NCBI GenBank assembly: GCA_035651155.1
Contig: DASRGG010000012.1
Span: 1-64,000, forward strand
Source: CF-39 sp035651155
Lineage (GTDB): Bacteria > Chloroflexota > Limnocylindria > P2-11E
Direction: 5' to 3'
Length of the DNA stretch: 64,000 bases
The translations under genes were made by a program, and so were the position numbers. The first letter of the stretch is position 1, and each line of letters opens with the position of its first letter. Positions 9,389 through 18,249 of the stretch are shown here, one piece after another. Below the pieces are notes generated by a model. It saw nothing but the letters and a program-made list of their open reading frames with translations, was not told the DNA's origin and searched no databases.

Positions 9389-9988
9389 TCATGCCGTCAC
9401 CGGAGCCGCGCGCTTCAGGAGCTCGACGACCTCCTCGTCGGCCACGGGACGGAAGTCGTCGAAGTACGGCCCGACCGCGGTCAGCCCCTCCGGCATGAGC
9501 ACGCACACCAGATCGTCGACCTCGTGGCGCAGGCGCTCCGCGGTCTCCGGCGGACACACGCCGACGGCGAGGATGATCCGCGCCGCGCCCCGCTTCCGCA
9601 GCGTGGCGATCGCCGCGCGTGCGGTGACGCCGGTGGCGACGCCGTCGTCGACGAGGATCGCCGTACGGCCGCGCACGTCGACCGGGCCGCGGCCGGCGCG
9701 GTAGCGGCGCTCGCGGCGCTCGAGCTCCCTCGTCTCCTCCGCCGCTACGCGCTCGAGATCCTCGTCGTCCATGCCCGCGAGGCGCATCGACGCGCGATCG
9801 ACGATGCGCACGCCGCCCGGTGCGATCGCGCCAACGCCGAACTCGGGCTGCGCGGGAGCGCCGAGCTTGCGGACGACGAGCACGTCGAGCGGCGCGCGAA
9901 GCGCGCGGGCGATCTCGAACGCGGTCACGACGCCGCCGCGCGGCAGTGCCAGAACGATGGGACGCTCCTCCGCGTCGCCGGCGCGCAT
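9389..9988 (-). CDS. phosphoribosyltransferase-like protein (COG1926), short N-terminus
   Basis: Predicted type I phosphoribosyltransferase of 199 residues with ALPRGGV near the N-terminus and the PRPP-binding motif AILVDDGVATG. The acceptor base is unknown; the family is widespread in stress-type operons. Family members usually carry another ~20 residues before ALPRGG. In this genome the matching codons (RRRRDGLAA) are open upstream of ATG 9988 but have no ATG, GTG or TTG before an in-frame TAG. The start may therefore have been lost, consistent with decay of its hydrolase partner. Confidence 0.75.
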   Translation of the reverse strand: MRAGDAEERPIVLALPRGGVVTAFEIARALRAPLDVLVVRKLGAPAQPEFGVGAIAPGGVRIVDRASMRLAGMDDEDLERVAAEETRELERRERRYRAGRGPVDVRGRTAILVDDGVATGVTARAAIATLRKRGAARIILAVGVCPPETAERLRHEVDDLVCVLMPEGLTAVGPYFDDFRPVADEEVVELLKRAAPVTA

Positions 9989-10048
9989 CGCGGCGAGCCC
10001 ATCGCGCCGACGCCGAGCGGCGCGGGCGGGAGGCCCTCGGCTAGGAAG

Positions 10049-10339
10049 CTAGAGGACGGGCGGGTGCACGGGGTGCAGGTGATCGTGGATGTGCGCGCGA
10101 CGCCCGTGGTGCTCCTGCTCGTTCTCGCGCGAGTAGTCGTGGCTGTGGACGGCCTGCCCGTGATCGTGCTCGTGCGTGTGCCAGCTGGCCTGGTGGCGCC
10201 ACTCCGGGTCCGCGCCCTCGACGTGGACGTGCGCGAGGTGGTAGTGGTCGTGCGTGTGCGTCTCGGGCTGATGCGTGTGTTCCGGCTCGCGGCCCGCACC
10301 CTCGGTCCGCTGCGTGACCGCCTTCACGAGCGTCGCCAT
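10049..10339 (-). CDS. histidine-rich small protein
   Basis: Small soluble protein of 96 residues with 22 histidines, mostly in HxH pairs (HTHDHYHLAHVH, WHTHEHDH, HSHDY, HIHDHLH), and no cysteines or membrane segment. The HxH spacing suggests binding of zinc, nickel or copper for storage or detoxification; this is inference. ATG 10339 is chosen over GTG 10351 because GGAGGAG sits just upstream of it. I know of similar His-rich proteins in high-GC soil bacteria but no assigned function. It lies alone between a phosphoribosyltransferase and an alcohol dehydrogenase. The 287 bases beyond it, up to 10626, show no gene. Confidence 0.75.
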   Translation of the reverse strand: MATLVKAVTQRTEGAGREPEHTHQPETHTHDHYHLAHVHVEGADPEWRHQASWHTHEHDHGQAVHSHDYSRENEQEHHGRRAHIHDHLHPVHPPVL

Positions 10340-10626
10340 CGCCTCCTCCACGGAAATGGAGATGCCCCGAGCGACCTGCCGACCGGAGAGATCTGTTCAT
10401 GACCGAGATCTCTACGGCGGAGCCGGTCTCGATGCCTTTCGTTCGACCGTCTCTGATGCCGCTCCCAGTGTCGCGATGTTGATGAGATCTCCATCGCGAT
10501 CCCTCAGCAGGCCCCTCGGGACATGCCGATCCTGTCACCGCCGGCGCCGCGACGAGAGTGCTGGGTGTCATCGACGACGCGTCCGAACGTCGCTCTCGCT
10601 GCACGGCAAACGGAGTACGACGCGTA

Positions 10627-11613
10627 TCAGTCGGGCACGAGCACCGCCGCGCCCTCGAGCGATCCGGAGCGCAGATCCGCAAGCGCTTCGTTGGCGTGCC
10701 GCAATCCGTACGCCCGCACCGTCGTACGGACGGGCACCCGTGGAGCGAGCGCGAGGAATTCCTCTCCATCGCGCCGCGTGAGGTTCGCGACCGAACGGAT
10801 GGTCCGTTCCTCCCACAGGAGCGCGTACGGAAAGGACGGGATGTCGCTCATGTAGATCCCGGCGCAGACCACCGTGCCTCCGGGGCGCACGGCGCGGAGC
10901 GCCGCGGGGACGAGCTCGCCGGCGGGCGCGAAGATGATCGCGGCGTCGAGCGGCTCGGGCGATGGCCCGAGCGCGTCGCCCGCCCACTCGGCGCCGACCG
11001 AGCGCGCGAAGCGCCGGCTCGCCTCGTCGGCCGCGCGCGTGAACGCGAATACGCGCCGGCCTTCGTGGCGCGCGACCTGCGTGACGATGTGCGCGGCGGC
11101 GCCGAAGCCGTACACCCCGAGCCGCGAGGCGTCCCCCGCCGCGCGCAGCGCGCGGTAGCCGATGAGGCCCGCGCACATGAGCGGCGCGGCGTGCGCGTCG
11201 TCGAGGTCGGAGGTGATGGGGAAGCAGAAGCGCTCGTCCGCCACCGCGAGCTCGGCGTAGCCGCCGTCGCGCTGGTACCCGGTGAAACGCGCGTTCCGGC
11301 AGAGGTTCTCGCGGCCCGCTCGGCAGTGCGCGCACTCGTCGCAGACCCAGCCGAGCCACGGCACGCCCACGCGGTCGCCGACGCGAAGACGCGTGACGTT
11401 CGTGCCGGTCTCGCGCACGACGCCGACGATCTCGTGGCCGAGAACGAGCGGCAGCTTCGGATCGGCGAGCTCGCCGTCGCGCGCGTGCAGATCGGTGCGG
11501 CAGACGCCACACGCCCCTACCGCGACGAGCACCTCGCGCGGTCCCGGTCGCGGATCGGGGAGCTCACGCGGCACGAGATCCGAAGCTGTGCGCTCGAGGA
11601 CCATCGCGCGCAT
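10627..11613 (-). CDS. zinc-dependent alcohol dehydrogenase
   Basis: Medium-chain dehydrogenase/reductase of 328 residues. It shows the catalytic zinc ligands CGVCRTD and GHEIVG, the four-cysteine structural zinc loop (CDECAHCRAGRENLC), and a GxGxxAH nucleotide-binding turn (YGFGAAAH). It should oxidise alcohols or reduce aldehydes with NAD(P). It starts at ATG 11613 with TAGCCT eight bases upstream, a leaderless arrangement, and overlaps no functional neighbour. The gene in front of it, a 1-phosphofructokinase homologue, is broken. Confidence 0.9.
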   Translation of the reverse strand: MRAMVLERTASDLVPRELPDPRPGPREVLVAVGACGVCRTDLHARDGELADPKLPLVLGHEIVGVVRETGTNVTRLRVGDRVGVPWLGWVCDECAHCRAGRENLCRNARFTGYQRDGGYAELAVADERFCFPITSDLDDAHAAPLMCAGLIGYRALRAAGDASRLGVYGFGAAAHIVTQVARHEGRRVFAFTRAADEASRRFARSVGAEWAGDALGPSPEPLDAAIIFAPAGELVPAALRAVRPGGTVVCAGIYMSDIPSFPYALLWEERTIRSVANLTRRDGEEFLALAPRVPVRTTVRAYGLRHANEALADLRSGSLEGAAVLVPD

Positions 11614-11621
11614 CGCAAGAC

Positions 11622-11627
11622 AGGCTA
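11622..11627 (-). promoter_or_regulatory. -10 box TAGCCT, leaderless spacing
   Basis: On the minus strand TAGCCT is followed by 8 bases and then ATG 11613 of the alcohol dehydrogenase. The box overlaps the end of the phosphofructokinase pseudogene. Confidence 0.5.
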
Positions 11628-12453
11628 CGGCGTCGCGACGCGCAGCGGCTCGACCATGACGAGCGGCAACAGCCGTTCGACCTCCTCGCGCGAACCGAGC
11701 TGCGTCCCGGGGACCGCGCAGGTGGCCGCGCCGGCCGCACTGCCGAGGCGGAGACCCTCCGCCAGACCGAGGTCCTCGTCCAGCGCGATCGCGAGCCCGG
11801 CCACCATCGAATCGCCGGGGCCGACCGTGCTGCGCGCGAGCACGGCGGGCGGGCGCGCCCTCCATGCTCCGGCGGCCGCGACGCCGATCGCGCCCTGCGC
11901 ACCCTGCGAGATGACGACGTTCTCGGCGCCGAGCGCCCGGAACGAGCACGCCGCCTCGAGCGCGTCCTCGTCACCGGCGATCGGACGCCCGAGCAGCTCG
12001 ACCGCCATCGCCGTACACCGTGGGGGCGACACCCGGCGGGACGCTGCCCGCGACGATCACCGTCTCGCCGGCGCGGACATCGGCGAGACGCGCGCGCAGT
12101 CGCTCGAGGTCCGCCGCGCTCACGCGCGGACCGGGAAGGTAGCGGCGCGTCCGGCGCGCGAGCCGCCGCTCGAGGACCATCACGTTGATCCGGGTCAGCC
12201 CCGGCACGTCGTCGAACGCGTGCGGCACACCCTCGGCGTCGAGACGCGCGCGGACGAGCTCGCCGGTGACGCCGCCGACGAATCCGAGCGCGACGGTGCG
12301 GCGTCCGAGGCGCGCGACGACGCGGCTCGCGTTCAGTCCCTTGCCGCCGGGGTCGACCGCGTCGAGGTCGCAGCGGTTGATGTCGCCGAGCGCGACCTCG
12401 TCGATCGCGATGGCCTCGTCGACCGCCGGATTCATCGTGACGCTCGTGATCAC
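11625..12453 (-). pseudogene. 1-phosphofructokinase family (PfkB) pseudogene
   Basis: PfkB-fold sugar kinase in two frames. The first part, from GTG 12453, begins with the family's TVTMNPAVDE-like start and contains DPGGKGLN, then breaks near 12015 after SVPPGVAP. The second part resumes in another frame with ELLGRPI and keeps the anion-hole/catalytic motif TVGPGDS. The roughly 35-40 residues that normally link these blocks are missing, so this is an internal deletion with frameshift and not a single-base error. The product would not be functional. Confidence 0.75.
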
Positions 12454-12701
12454 GCGAGCACCAGCGCTCGCGGGCGGCAGCACTCCGGCACCTCGTCCCG
12501 GTAGTCGCCGCCGAACACGATGCCGCGATCGCGGAGCACGACCAGCGGCGAGCCGATGTCGCCCGCGGCCTCGAGCACCCGCACGTGCGCGCACAACGAT
12601 CGCTGGACGAGCTCGAGGACGGCCGTCTTGCCCGCGCCCGGACCGCCGGTCAACACGATGCGACGTCGCAGGTGAGGGACGGCGCGGTCGCAGGAGTTCA
12701 T
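12450..12701 (-). pseudogene. truncated P-loop ATPase
   Basis: An 83-codon fragment with a perfect Walker A (LTGGPGAGKT) followed by ELVQRSL and a garbled GIVFGGDYR block. It resembles AAA_28/NadR-like ATPases of about 180-200 residues, but the C-terminal two thirds are missing. It overlaps the start of the phosphofructokinase relic by four bases, so both probably belonged to one operon that has decayed. Confidence 0.5.
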
Positions 12702-12810
12702 CGGTCGCACGCCGACAACGCTACGGAGCGCGCGCGTCCACGACGTGGGCTGAAGGTCGCCGGCGGCGATGCCGAACGGCCGGGAAGCGTCAGGCTCGCT
12801 CGCGCCCGAG

Positions 12811-12816
12811 TACAGT
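12811..12816 (+). promoter_or_regulatory. -10 box TACAGT, leaderless spacing
   Basis: TACAGT is followed by 7 bases and GTG 12824 of the GH57 branching enzyme. There is no Shine-Dalgarno sequence in the gap. Confidence 0.6.
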
Positions 12817-12823
12817 CGAGCGG

Positions 12824-14437
12824 GTGACGGACTCCTTCGCGCTGGTGCTGCATTCGCACCTGCCCTACGCACGGGGCGCCGGACGCTGGCCGCACGGCGA
12901 GGAATGGGTGCACGAGGCGATCCTCGGGACGTACCTGCCGCTCCTCGGCCTGCTTCACGACCTGCGGGATGACGGCGTGCCGTACGCGATCAGCGTCGGC
13001 CTCACCCCGACGCTCCTCGAGCAGCTCGTCGATCCCGATATCGACCATCGCTTCGTCGAGTACTGCGACGACCAGATCCGGCGCGCCGACCAGGACCTTC
13101 GGCGCTTCGGCGGGAACGGCGATACGGATCGTGGCGCCCTCGCGATGTTCTACGCGTCGCTGTTCCGCGCGCACCGCGATGCCTACGTGAACCGGTTCGG
13201 CCGCGATCTCGTCGGCGCGTTCGCCGATCTCGCGCGGACCGGTCACGTCGAGATCCTCACGTCCGGCGCGACGCACGGCTACCTGCCGCTCCTCGACCCC
13301 GCGTCGGTGAACGCGCAGCTCGACGTCGGGACGCGGACGACGCGCCGGCGCACCGGCGTCGACCCGCGCGGCATCTGGCTTCCGGAGTGCGCGTACGCGC
13401 CGGGCCTCGAGGACATCCTCGAGTCATTCGGCATCACGCACTTCTTCACCGACGCGGCGCTCTTCGGCGGGAAGCGCCTCGTCGAGCACGGCCACCGCTT
13501 CGAGGGACCGCGGTCGGGTGACGCCCTCGCGGCGCCGCTCGTCGGCACGAACGCGATCGACGTGCTGCGTCCGTATCTCGTGCGCGCGTCAGGCGTCGCG
13601 GCGATCGCGCGTCACGACACGGTCTCGGGGCAGGTGTGGTCCGCGATGATGGGCTACCCCGGCGACCCCTCGTACCGTGAGTTCCACCGCAAGGACGAGC
13701 GGAGCGGGCTGCGATATTGGCGCGTCACCGACGTCGCCGTCGGGCTCCCCGGCAAGGCGACGTACTCGCCGGGCGCGGCGTCCGAGCGTGTGCGCTCGCA
13801 CGCCGAGCACTTCGTCGGTCTCGTGCGCGACACGCTCGCGCGCCGCCCGCATCGCGATCGGTCCGCGCTGCTGACGGTCACCTTCGACGCGGAGCTCTTC
13901 GGCCATTGGTGGTTCGAGGGCATCGACTGGCTCGGGCGCGTGCTGCGCGAGCTCTCCGCGCGCGGGCCGCGTCCGGTGAGCGTGCGCGATCACCTGCGCG
14001 CCGACCCTCCGCGCGAGCGCGTCGAGCTGCAGGAGGGATCGTGGGGAAAGAACAACGACCACTCCACGTGGGCGAACGAACGCACGATGTGGATGTGGAC
14101 CGAGCTCGACCGCATGGCGGACGAGATGCGCGACCTGCGTGCGGTCCCGATCGTCGGACAGATGCGCGAGCGCGCGGCGCGTCAGGCCGCGCGCGAGCTG
14201 CTGCTCGCGCAGTCGAGCGACTGGCCGTTCCTCGTGACCACGGGTCAGGCCACGGACTACGCGGTCGAGCGGTTCCGCGGCCACGCCATGCGCTTCCGGC
14301 GCTGCTGCGAGCTCGCGCGGCGCGCCACCGCGGGGGATGAGGTGGAGCTCAGGAGCATCGAGCGCGCGGACAACCCGTTCCCCGACGCGTCGCCCGACGA
14401 CTTCGCGGTGGGAGACGTGGTCGCGAGCCGCGCGTAG
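12824..14437 (+). CDS. GH57 1,4-alpha-glucan branching enzyme
   Basis: Glycoside hydrolase family 57 protein of 537 residues with the C-terminal DUF1957-type domain typical of GH57 branching enzymes, which create alpha-1,6 branches in glycogen. The N-terminal barrel starts with LVLHSHLPYAR; the nucleophile is Glu188 in WLPECAY and the acid/base Asp355 in TFDAELFGHWW. The length is usual for the family. It starts at GTG 12824 behind a TACAGT box, so it probably has a leaderless transcript. Its stop codon lies inside a hairpin shared with the convergent L25 gene. A second GH57 gene 1.6 kb away suggests a glycogen pathway. Confidence 0.9.
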   Translation: MTDSFALVLHSHLPYARGAGRWPHGEEWVHEAILGTYLPLLGLLHDLRDDGVPYAISVGLTPTLLEQLVDPDIDHRFVEYCDDQIRRADQDLRRFGGNGDTDRGALAMFYASLFRAHRDAYVNRFGRDLVGAFADLARTGHVEILTSGATHGYLPLLDPASVNAQLDVGTRTTRRRTGVDPRGIWLPECAYAPGLEDILESFGITHFFTDAALFGGKRLVEHGHRFEGPRSGDALAAPLVGTNAIDVLRPYLVRASGVAAIARHDTVSGQVWSAMMGYPGDPSYREFHRKDERSGLRYWRVTDVAVGLPGKATYSPGAASERVRSHAEHFVGLVRDTLARRPHRDRSALLTVTFDAELFGHWWFEGIDWLGRVLRELSARGPRPVSVRDHLRADPPRERVELQEGSWGKNNDHSTWANERTMWMWTELDRMADEMRDLRAVPIVGQMRERAARQAARELLLAQSSDWPFLVTTGQATDYAVERFRGHAMRFRRCCELARRATAGDEVELRSIERADNPFPDASPDDFAVGDVVASRA

Positions 14438-14452
14438 CGCGGCTCCGCGCTA
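14435..14452. terminator. bidirectional hairpin containing both stop codons
   Basis: TAGCGCGG-CT-CCGCGCTA is a perfect 8-bp inverted repeat. Its left arm begins with the TAG of the GH57 gene, and its right arm begins (on the minus strand) with the TAG of the L25 gene. There is no U-tract in either direction. Confidence 0.5.
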
Positions 14453-15223
14453 GGCCTTCTTGGCTTCGCCCTTCGCGGGCGCGGCGGGCGCGCCCTTCGC
14501 GGCGGGCGCCGCGCCGGCGGCAGGCTTCGCGCCGGCGACAGGCTTCGCGCCGGCGACAGGCTTCGCGCCGGCGGACTCGCCCTCGGCAGGCGTCGCGCCC
14601 TCGGCGGCAGCAGCCTCGCCCTCGGCGGGCACCGCGGCCGCGGCCGGAGTCGGCTCTTCCTCCACGCGGACCGGGACGACGCGCACGATGAGCTCGTCGG
14701 CCTCGTCGAGGAGCTCGACCTTCGACGCGTCGACGACGAGGTCACGGACGTACAGCGAATCGTCGATCTCGAGCAGCTTCGAGAGGTCGACCTCGATGAA
14801 GTGCGGGATGTCCTGCGGGAAGGCTTCGATGGTGGTCTCGCTCTTCGCGTGCACCAGCACGCCGCCGGCCTTCACCGCCGGCGACTCGCCGACGAAGTGG
14901 AGCGGGACCTCGGCGTGGACCTTCTCGGTGAGCGACACGCGCTGGAAGTCGACGTGGAGGAGCGCGCCGGTGAGCGTGCTGCGCGACACGTCGTGGATGA
15001 GCGCGGGCACCTCGCCGTCGGGCAGGCCCGCGAGGCTGACGAGCGTGGTGTTGCCCCAGCGGCGATAGCCTCGCTCGAACTCCTTCAGATCGGTCTGGAC
15101 GGGGGTCGAGTCCCTGTGGCCGCCGAAGACGACGCCCGGCAGCACGCCTTGGCGGCGCAGGCGGTTGACCTTCTTCCCGGTGAGGGCGCGCGGCTGGATC
15201 GCGATCTTCTGGTTGTCGGCCAC
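14450..15223 (-). CDS. rplY: 50S ribosomal protein L25/general stress protein Ctc
   Basis: CTC-type bL25 of 257 residues, the 5S rRNA-binding protein of the large subunit. It has an N-terminal L25 domain (from RALTGKKVNRLRRQG), a C-terminal TL5/CTC beta domain (to about residue 185), and a long Ala/Pro/Gly/Lys/Glu tail. The tail contains three tandem AGAKPV units encoded by an 18-bp DNA repeat. GTG 15223 is preceded by GGGGAG at good spacing. The gene stands alone between two GH57 genes and converges on the branching enzyme. The tail length is probably variable between strains because of the repeats. Confidence 0.95.
   Translation of the reverse strand: MADNQKIAIQPRALTGKKVNRLRRQGVLPGVVFGGHRDSTPVQTDLKEFERGYRRWGNTTLVSLAGLPDGEVPALIHDVSRSTLTGALLHVDFQRVSLTEKVHAEVPLHFVGESPAVKAGGVLVHAKSETTIEAFPQDIPHFIEVDLSKLLEIDDSLYVRDLVVDASKVELLDEADELIVRVVPVRVEEEPTPAAAAVPAEGEAAAAEGATPAEGESAGAKPVAGAKPVAGAKPAAGAAPAAKGAPAAPAKGEAKKA
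14521..14574. repeat. rplY: three tandem 18-bp repeats in the L25 tail
   Basis: Three consecutive copies of caggcttcgcgccggcga, the last with one mismatch, encode AGAKPV units on the minus strand. Tandem in-frame repeats like this can expand or contract by slippage. Confidence 0.9.
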
Positions 15224-15268
15224 GTGGAGCTCCCCTTCGTGCGGTGCGGAGCCTGAAGTATCGCCGAT

Positions 15269-15946
15269 TTAGGGGGGTGTCGGGAAGTCCAGGACGACGC
15301 GGATGGGTCCGGAGAGCGTCAGGACCGACGGGCACGCGAGGTGGTCGAGCCCGACCGCGGCCTGGACCGTCGCCTCGAAGTCCTCGACGATCCGGACCTC
15401 CTTGACGAGCGGCGTGGTTGGCCTCTGGTCGGACGACGCGAGCGTCGTCCGGCCGGCGCTGGTGTGCGCGTCGGTGTTCTGGAAGCGGACCCGGAAGTAC
15501 GCGTTCCCGGCGACGGTGACGGCCTGCCCGCTCGGGCCGGAGAAGGAGCTCGCGACGTCGATCGAGTAGGGCGGGACGCCGTAGGCGCCGACGCCCCGAT
15601 CGGTCGGGCTGAAGTCGAAGACGAGGCGGTCGAAACCGGGGTTGTGGGCGATGCGGATCGCGGTCAGCAGCACGCGGTTCGCGTCGGAGCCGCCCGCCTG
15701 CGGGGCGCAGGCCGCGCTCGGCGTGCTACCCGGACTCGTCGACGGGCGTGGGCTTGGCGACGGCGAGGCGGATGGGGAGGGCGTTGGGCTCGGCGTGCGG
15801 CTGGGCGCGGCGGTGGTTGGTTCGGCGGTGGTCGGAGCGACCGTCGGCGATGGCGAGATACGTACCGTCTCCTGAGGCGTGCATGCCGCAGCCGTCGCGA
15901 GAACGAACAGAAGGAGTGCACCTGGAAGGCGCCGACGGCCCATCAT
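15269..15946 (-). CDS. lipoprotein with AMIN-like domain
   Basis: Exported lipoprotein of 225 residues. The signal ends in lipobox AAAC near residue 22, then a ~55-residue Ser/Pro/Thr-rich spacer, then a beta-rich C-terminal domain with FDRLVFDF and LVKEVRIVEDFEATV motifs that match the AMIN-like domain of actinobacterial lipoproteins. Such domains are thought to bind cell-wall material; the precise role is unknown. The ATG at 15946 (a second ATG follows directly) is preceded by GAGGGAGG. The gene is divergent from the GH57 glucanotransferase. Confidence 0.75.
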   Translation of the reverse strand: MMGRRRLPGALLLFVLATAAACTPQETVRISPSPTVAPTTAEPTTAAPSRTPSPTPSPSASPSPSPRPSTSPGSTPSAACAPQAGGSDANRVLLTAIRIAHNPGFDRLVFDFSPTDRGVGAYGVPPYSIDVASSFSGPSGQAVTVAGNAYFRVRFQNTDAHTSAGRTTLASSDQRPTTPLVKEVRIVEDFEATVQAAVGLDHLACPSVLTLSGPIRVVLDFPTPP

Positions 15947-16053
15947 CTGTCCCAAGCCTCCCTCATCGTCGCTGCTTTGTCGAGTTAACGGACAAACGAG
16001 CGAGCGTTGCGTACGGATGGCGTACGAAACGTGTGCTTGGGAGCCTTCTGCGG

Positions 16054-16059
16054 TAAAAT
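16054..16059 (+). promoter_or_regulatory. -10 box TAAAAT near the GH57 start
   Basis: TAAAAT ends nine bases before GTG 16069, which would leave a leader of about 2-4 bases. No Shine-Dalgarno sequence is present. No convincing -35 box is visible. Confidence 0.55.
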
Positions 16060-16068
16060 GACCGCTAC

Positions 16069-18231
16069 GTGGCCGATCGCCTGCGATTGGCGCTGGTCTT
16101 CCACCAGCACCAGCCGGCCGGGAACTTCCCGAATGTCTTCTCCGAGGTGACCGAGCGTGCATACGCGCCGCTCGTGGCCGCCCTCTATCGGCACCCCGAA
16201 GTGAAGGCGAGCCTGCACTTCTCGGGGCCGCTCCTCGACTGGCTCGAGCACAATCGTCCCGACGTCATCGGCGACCTCTCGGACCTCGTGCGGCGCGGGC
16301 AGATCGAGCTCCTCTCGGGCGGCTACTACGAGCCGGTCCTCGTGGGCATCCCGCGGCGCGACGCGGTGGGCCAGATCCGCGCGCTTACCGACCGCGTGCA
16401 CGCGATCTTCGGGCAGCGGCCGCTCGGCGCATGGCTCACCGAGCGCGTGTGGGAGCCGCACGTGCCGTCGCTCATGGCCGAGGCAGGCGTCGCCTACACG
16501 GTCCTCGACGACGAGCACTTCCTGCGCGCGGGTCTCAGGAAAGAGGAGACCGGCGAGTCGTACATCACCGAGGATCAGGGCCTTCCGCTGGTCGTCTTCC
16601 CCGGCAGCATGAAGCTGCGCTACCTCATCCCGTTCCGCGACGTGAACCAGACGATCAAGGAGCTGCGCGAGCGCCACGCCGAGGGCGCGCGCCTCATCGT
16701 CTACGCCGACGACGGCGAGAAGTTCGGCGCGTGGCCGGGCACCTACCAGCGCGTGCACAAGGATGGCTGGCTCGAGCAGTTCTTCACCGCGATCGCGCAG
16801 GCCGACTTCATCCAGACCGCGACGCTCGAGGACGCCTGGATCTTCCAGAAGCCCGCGCGCCGCATCTACATCCCAGGCGGCTCGTATCCCGAGATGTCGG
16901 CCTGGGCGCTCGACGCGCCGGCCGCGCGCCGCATGCAGCAGGCCCGCAACAAGCTCGGCGAGGATCTCGAATCGCTCGTGGTCGCGCCGCTCTGGCGCAA
17001 CTTCCTCGCGAAGTATCCCGAGGCGAACGCGCTCCACAAGCGCATGCTCATCGTGTCGGAAGAGCTCGCGCGCCGCAGCATCCTCGACGCGTCGCAGGAA
17101 GTGCGGCAGGCGCAGCAGAATCTGTGGCGGGCGCAGGGCAACGACGTGTACTGGCACGGTGTGTTCGGCGGCATCTACTTCCCGCACCTGCGCGCCGACG
17201 CGTACGCCTCGCTGCTGAAGGCCGAGCGCATCCTGTCCGAGCGCCGCGTCGCGGCCGGCGAGCAGCGCGACTACGACATCGACGGCTACGACGAATACAT
17301 CTTCCGCGGCAACACCGGCGCCGTCTTCGTGCACGTGCAGGGCGGCGCCATCATCGAGTGGGACCTCTATCCGTCGGCGACGAACCTCGTCGACACGCTC
17401 GCGCGGCGGCCCGAGGCCGAGCACGAGGAGCTGCGCCGCGCCGAGAAGGCCGGCAAGGTCCTCACCGGCAAGGCCGCGGAGAAGGACGGGAAGTCGATCC
17501 ACGAGGCCGTGCGCGCCAAGGAGCGCGGTCTCTCGAAGCTGCTCGAGTACGACCCGGCGCGGCGCGCGCTCTTCCAGGACTCATTCGTCGTGGGGAAGGG
17601 CGAGCCGGTCAATCTGCACGCCGCGTACTACACGCTCTCGCCGCAGCGTGAGGCGCGCACCGTCGCGCTCTCGCTCGAGCCGCCGGCCAAGCTGCTCGCG
17701 TCCGTCCCGGGGTTCGGCATCCGCAAGGACATCCGCATCGCGGACGAGGGACTCGCGGCGGGAGTGCGCTACCGTCTCCGCAACGACGGCGAGGACACCA
17801 TCGAGCTCACCTTCATCAGCGCCTCGAACCTCGGCCTGCTGGACGAGAACGACGCGAGCGACACGATCGTGCTCGGCACACGCAAGACGACGCCGAACAG
17901 GCCGATCGAGGCGAAGCACGTCGCCGAGGTCCAGGTGCACTCGAGCTCGCACCATTTCGACCTCACGCTCGCGGTCGACCCGCCGGCGCTCGTCACGAGC
18001 AAGCCCATCTACGCGATCTCGAATTCCGAGAGCGGATTCGAGCGCATCTACGAGCAGACCGAGCTCACGTTCGCCTGGAACGTCGAGATCGAGCCCGACG
18101 GGCACGTGGACCTGGAGATCCGGGGTACCGCCGTCGGCCAGATGGTCGAGCCCGAGGTCACGCGGCCCACGGCCCGCCGTCGCAAGACGACGGCGCCCGG
18201 CACCGAAACCGCGGCGCGCCCCAAGAAGTAA
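16069..18231 (+). CDS. GH57 4-alpha-glucanotransferase/amylase
   Basis: GH57 enzyme of 720 residues of the Thermococcus litoralis glucanotransferase type: catalytic barrel beginning LALVFHQHQPAGNF, nucleophile Glu125 in WLTERVWEP, acid/base Asp214 in YADDGEKFG, a helical middle domain, and a C-terminal DUF1926-type beta-sandwich. It should transfer or hydrolyse alpha-1,4-glucans and so remodel glycogen or maltodextrins in the cytoplasm. There is no signal peptide. The last ~30 residues are a basic low-complexity tail. It starts with GTG with no ribosome binding site, probably leaderless. Confidence 0.9.
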   Translation: MADRLRLALVFHQHQPAGNFPNVFSEVTERAYAPLVAALYRHPEVKASLHFSGPLLDWLEHNRPDVIGDLSDLVRRGQIELLSGGYYEPVLVGIPRRDAVGQIRALTDRVHAIFGQRPLGAWLTERVWEPHVPSLMAEAGVAYTVLDDEHFLRAGLRKEETGESYITEDQGLPLVVFPGSMKLRYLIPFRDVNQTIKELRERHAEGARLIVYADDGEKFGAWPGTYQRVHKDGWLEQFFTAIAQADFIQTATLEDAWIFQKPARRIYIPGGSYPEMSAWALDAPAARRMQQARNKLGEDLESLVVAPLWRNFLAKYPEANALHKRMLIVSEELARRSILDASQEVRQAQQNLWRAQGNDVYWHGVFGGIYFPHLRADAYASLLKAERILSERRVAAGEQRDYDIDGYDEYIFRGNTGAVFVHVQGGAIIEWDLYPSATNLVDTLARRPEAEHEELRRAEKAGKVLTGKAAEKDGKSIHEAVRAKERGLSKLLEYDPARRALFQDSFVVGKGEPVNLHAAYYTLSPQREARTVALSLEPPAKLLASVPGFGIRKDIRIADEGLAAGVRYRLRNDGEDTIELTFISASNLGLLDENDASDTIVLGTRKTTPNRPIEAKHVAEVQVHSSSHHFDLTLAVDPPALVTSKPIYAISNSESGFERIYEQTELTFAWNVEIEPDGHVDLEIRGTAVGQMVEPEVTRPTARRRKTTAPGTETAARPKK

Positions 18232-18249
18232 CACTCCCGAGGCGGTCAC

